Source of the DNA: Kosakonia sp. H02
GTDB taxonomy: Bacteria > Pseudomonadota > Gammaproteobacteria > Enterobacterales > Enterobacteriaceae
DNA: 64,000 nt
Reading direction: 5' to 3'
NCBI GenBank assembly: GCA_030704225.1
Contig: CP131915.1
Location: forward strand, 3,100,001-3,164,000
The notes under the pieces were generated by a model. It searched no databases. It saw only the letters and a list, made by a program, of their open reading frames with translations, and had not been told where the DNA came from. Position 1 is the stretch's first letter; each line of letters begins with the position of its first letter. Shown one piece after another: positions 61,700 to 64,000 of the stretch. Position numbers and translations under genes: made by a program.

Positions 61700-63709
61700 T
61701 TAAAAAAACTGGCTTTTCTGCACCTGAATTTTCAGCATTTCCGTGCGTTTATCATCCATTGAAGAGAGCGCCTGCGCGGCTTCCACGCGCTGCTGCGCCA
61801 GTAACGCTTTGCGACCCGCGAGCGCTAAACGCGGGCACAATTGCGCCTCACTTTCGCCGCCGGTAAGTTGCCCGCGCAGCGCCGGCAGCGGCAAATCGCT
61901 CTGTTTCAACAGGCGCGATAATGCGCCCGTGGCGGCAGAAAGCGGGCGATGGGCGAACGCAAACCCCGCCAGTTCCAGCCAGTCTTCTTCATTAAGGGTA
62001 GACGCCTGTACAACCGGTAGCGGCAACTTTTCCGCCTGCCAGTGGTCAAGATACGGTAAATCTCGCGCCAGCCGCTGCTGCTCACGCGCCACCAGCGCAC
62101 GCCCGGCGTCGGTCAGGGGTAACAGCGCCATGGCGGTGAAACAGCCGCTGCTGGCCTCGCGATGGCTACCCAGGCGCACCAGCCTGAAACCGCAGCGCTG
62201 CCAGAAGCGCCATAACACCCGCGTATAGCCAAAGCTGACCGAAAGATAATCGCAGTCAGCATGTTGTGCCTGGGCGATAAGCGCACTGCCAATGCCTTCG
62301 CGCTGGCAATGGGGATGCACGGCGATACGGCTGATGCGCCGCCCTCTAAGGGTCGCCGCAAGTGGGCTGCCGCCGTGCGCGGCCAGCGATTGCGCCACCA
62401 GGTTACCGCGCGGGCGACGAAAACCCGCCCACACCGCCTGGCTCAGCGCCGGGGCTAACCCCCCCTCTTCCACCAGCCAGAGCGCAGCCACCGCCGTTTG
62501 CCCTTTACTCGCCAGCCAGAAATGCTGGCCTGGCGCATCCATCATGCGGCGTAAATCGAGCGGCGAGGTGCGATAGTGGGCGCTCGCCAGCAGGCGATAA
62601 AGCGCCGCAGGTAGCGCCGGGGTTTCCTGCCAGGTTCGGGGTTTCAGGGGCTGCATCAAAAGCTCGCCGGTTGGAAAATCGCTGGCGGCGGCATCATCGA
62701 GCAATAACAGCTCCGCAATAGCCTTCTCCAGCGGGCAGCCTTTAGCCCAGCGCAATGGTGTATTTAAGGTGCGGTGGCTCAAATCGGGAAAACCCGCGCA
62801 GAACTTCAGCAAAAACCCCTGTCCGGTGCCTTCGTAACCCTGCACGGTAGTGGTTAATAACACATGGCTGAAGGCGGCGGCCAGGGTATGCAGCAGCGGG
62901 CCGGGAATGGCGGCGGCCTCATCGACAATCAACCAGCCGGGTTGCGCGCCCTGCTCGCTAATCTGTGCCGCCAGCGCATCCGGGGCAATAAAGGTAAAGC
63001 GATCGCCCGCGTACGCTTTCAGTACATCGGTGGCGGCGCGTGTCGGGGCAGTGACCACGGCAGGCGCCGCAAGCTGCGCGAGATGCATCCCGGCGAGCGC
63101 CGATTTTCCGCGCCCGCGCGGTGCCGTCACCACCATCACGCCAGGCGGCATAATGCGCAGTTGCGCGAGGATTTCAGCCTGCTCGCGTTCTGGCGCGCCG
63201 GTGGCGGCATGCCAGCGAGATCGCGGGGCAAAATCAGCAATAAGTAGCGGCTTTTCTTCGCGCCAGACAAGGGTGTCGGCATCCGTCAGCACAGTGCGAC
63301 AGAAATGTTCAACAAAAACGGGGGTTGGGATTGGCTCGGCGGTGTCACTCCAGCGGCAGCTATCCGCATCCGGCTGTTGCGGCCACGCCGGGAGCGGCGG
63401 CGTCAGTAATACCAGCCAGCTTCCGGCTTTTAGCGTACCGCCGAGAGCGGCAAACGCCGCCACGTCAAAACCTGCGCGCGCATCAAACACCGCATGGCTG
63501 AATTCGCGCCCCAGCAGCGTGGTCAGGGCGCGCGGCGAACTGTGCAGCGGCCAGTCGTTCTGAGCACCGACCCATAACCAGTCGCCGGGAAGCGTATCGC
63601 GAAGCAGAGTGGCCTGCGTTTCGCACCACTCTGGCGTGCCGGAAACCACCAACAGGCGACGGATCCCTTCCTGCGCCATCTGCGCGCTCAGTTTAAGTAA
63701 CGGTTGCAT
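61700..63709 (-). CDS. tmcA: tRNA(Met) cytidine acetyltransferase TmcA
   Basis: RNA-modifying enzyme of 669 residues (E. coli 671). It makes N4-acetylcytidine at the wobble base of elongator tRNA-Met using ATP and acetyl-CoA. N-terminal DUF1726-like domain, an RNA-helicase module with Walker A APRGRGKSALAG (about 198-209) and Walker B-type LIVDEAAAIPG (about 258-268), and a GNAT domain with HPHCQREGIGSALIAQ (about 457-472). Start ATG at 63709. ypfJ ends 9 nt upstream on the same strand, so they are probably cotranscribed. Confidence 0.97.
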   Translation of the reverse strand: MQPLLKLSAQMAQEGIRRLLVVSGTPEWCETQATLLRDTLPGDWLWVGAQNDWPLHSSPRALTTLLGREFSHAVFDARAGFDVAAFAALGGTLKAGSWLVLLTPPLPAWPQQPDADSCRWSDTAEPIPTPVFVEHFCRTVLTDADTLVWREEKPLLIADFAPRSRWHAATGAPEREQAEILAQLRIMPPGVMVVTAPRGRGKSALAGMHLAQLAAPAVVTAPTRAATDVLKAYAGDRFTFIAPDALAAQISEQGAQPGWLIVDEAAAIPGPLLHTLAAAFSHVLLTTTVQGYEGTGQGFLLKFCAGFPDLSHRTLNTPLRWAKGCPLEKAIAELLLLDDAAASDFPTGELLMQPLKPRTWQETPALPAALYRLLASAHYRTSPLDLRRMMDAPGQHFWLASKGQTAVAALWLVEEGGLAPALSQAVWAGFRRPRGNLVAQSLAAHGGSPLAATLRGRRISRIAVHPHCQREGIGSALIAQAQHADCDYLSVSFGYTRVLWRFWQRCGFRLVRLGSHREASSGCFTAMALLPLTDAGRALVAREQQRLARDLPYLDHWQAEKLPLPVVQASTLNEEDWLELAGFAFAHRPLSAATGALSRLLKQSDLPLPALRGQLTGGESEAQLCPRLALAGRKALLAQQRVEAAQALSSMDDKRTEMLKIQVQKSQFF

Positions 63710-63718
63710 GTTCGCGGC

Positions 63719-64000
63719 TTACAGACGCCCGCTAAAGGTATCGCACTGCGCCGGGTTGCCGCTGTCCATTCCGCGTTTAAACCAGCTATAGCGCTGCGCC
63801 GATGTGCCGTGGGTAAAGCTGTCCGGGATCACGCGCCCCTGGCTGCGCTGCTGCAAACGGTCATCGCCGATGGCCTGCGCCGCATTCAGCGCCTCTTCCA
63901 GATCGCCCTCTTCCAGCACGCCCTGCTGCTCCATGCTGTGGCCCCAGACGCCCGCGTAGCAATCCGCCTGCAATTCAAGGCGAACAGAGAGTTCGTTAAC
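63719..64000 (-). CDS. ypfJ: Putative neutral zinc metallopeptidase YpfJ, C-terminal part
   Basis: The frame is open to the right edge and ends at 63719; 93 codons of the C-terminus are seen. VNELSVRLELQADCYAGVWG is followed by a Glu/Ala-rich helix region, HGTSAQRYSWFKRGMDSGNP and CDTF near the end. This matches the tail of the YpfJ/KPN_02809-type zinc metallopeptidases, where ELQADCYAG supplies a metal ligand Glu downstream of the HExxH motif (outside the window). Function in vivo unknown. It immediately precedes tmcA, as in E. coli. Confidence 0.93.
   Translation of the reverse strand, partial: VNELSVRLELQADCYAGVWGHSMEQQGVLEEGDLEEALNAAQAIGDDRLQQRSQGRVIPDSFTHGTSAQRYSWFKRGMDSGNPAQCDTFSGRL

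Overview
The window comes from a chromosome of the Enterobacteriaceae. From about 23.7 kb to the right edge the gene order is the E. coli-type backbone (yfeR-yfeH-ypeB-ligA-zipA-cysZ-cysK-ptsHI-crr-pdxK-cysM-cysAWTP-yfeX-yfeY-ypeA-amiA-hemF-maeB-talA-tktB-ypfG-nudK-aegA-narQ-acrD-ypfM-yffB-dapE-ypfN-ypfH-tmcA-ypfJ). Protein lengths and start codons fit the known families. The Enterobacter/Kosakonia/Klebsiella side of the family is plausible, but I cannot fix the genus from sequence alone.

The left third is accessory. (1) 1-16.55 kb, minus strand: an MbtH-like protein and two nonribosomal peptide synthetases. NRPS1 is complete (3617 aa, C-A-T-C-A-T-C-A-T-E). NRPS2 is cut by the left edge (C-A-T-C-A...). 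Read by eye, the adenylation-pocket residues suggest Gly, a Val-like aliphatic residue, D-Phe (epimerised), Thr, then an Ile/Val-like residue. No thioesterase, starter-loading enzyme or exporter is inside the window, so the product is unknown. (2) 16.55-17.08 kb: an AT-rich gap. (3) 17.1-22.4 kb: a DeoR-type regulator divergent from five genes: a mannitol-type PTS EIIA, a ribulose-phosphate-3-epimerase-family enzyme, a 6-phospho-3-hexuloisomerase-like SIS protein, a short-chain polyol-phosphate dehydrogenase and a mannitol-type EIICB. Together these look like uptake and phosphorylation of a polyol, oxidation, ketose isomerisation and epimerisation. The substrate is not known to me. (4) 22.4-23.15 kb: non-coding DNA with an 18-bp remnant of a tRNA-Lys 3' end, a terminator like the one I recall after lysV, and a 133-bp tandem duplication made of small perfect hairpins. 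In E. coli this junction lies between the valUXY-lysV tRNAs and xapRBA-yfeN-yfeR. Here the xap genes and yfeN are missing, so the accessory block probably entered at tRNA-Lys. (5) A FlxA-like gene sits behind a near-consensus flagellar sigma-28 promoter.

The backbone then covers DNA ligation and division (ligA, zipA), sulfate/thiosulfate uptake and cysteine synthesis (cysZ, cysK, cysM, cysPTWA), general PTS proteins (ptsHI-crr, which would also energise the polyol PTS at 18-22 kb), haem and cell wall (yfeX, hemF, amiA), NADP-malic enzyme, a talA-tktB pentose-phosphate pair, anaerobic/nitrate functions (aegA, narQ), drug efflux (acrD with a BaeR-like box), lysine/peptidoglycan precursor synthesis (dapE) and tRNA acetylation (tmcA).

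The most novel parts are the NRPS assembly line (with a base-composition break inside its first adenylation domain), the polyol-PTS/hexuloisomerase/epimerase operon, and the hairpin-chain repeats at the tRNA-Lys scar. Composition statements and motif matches are by eye; no database search was run.
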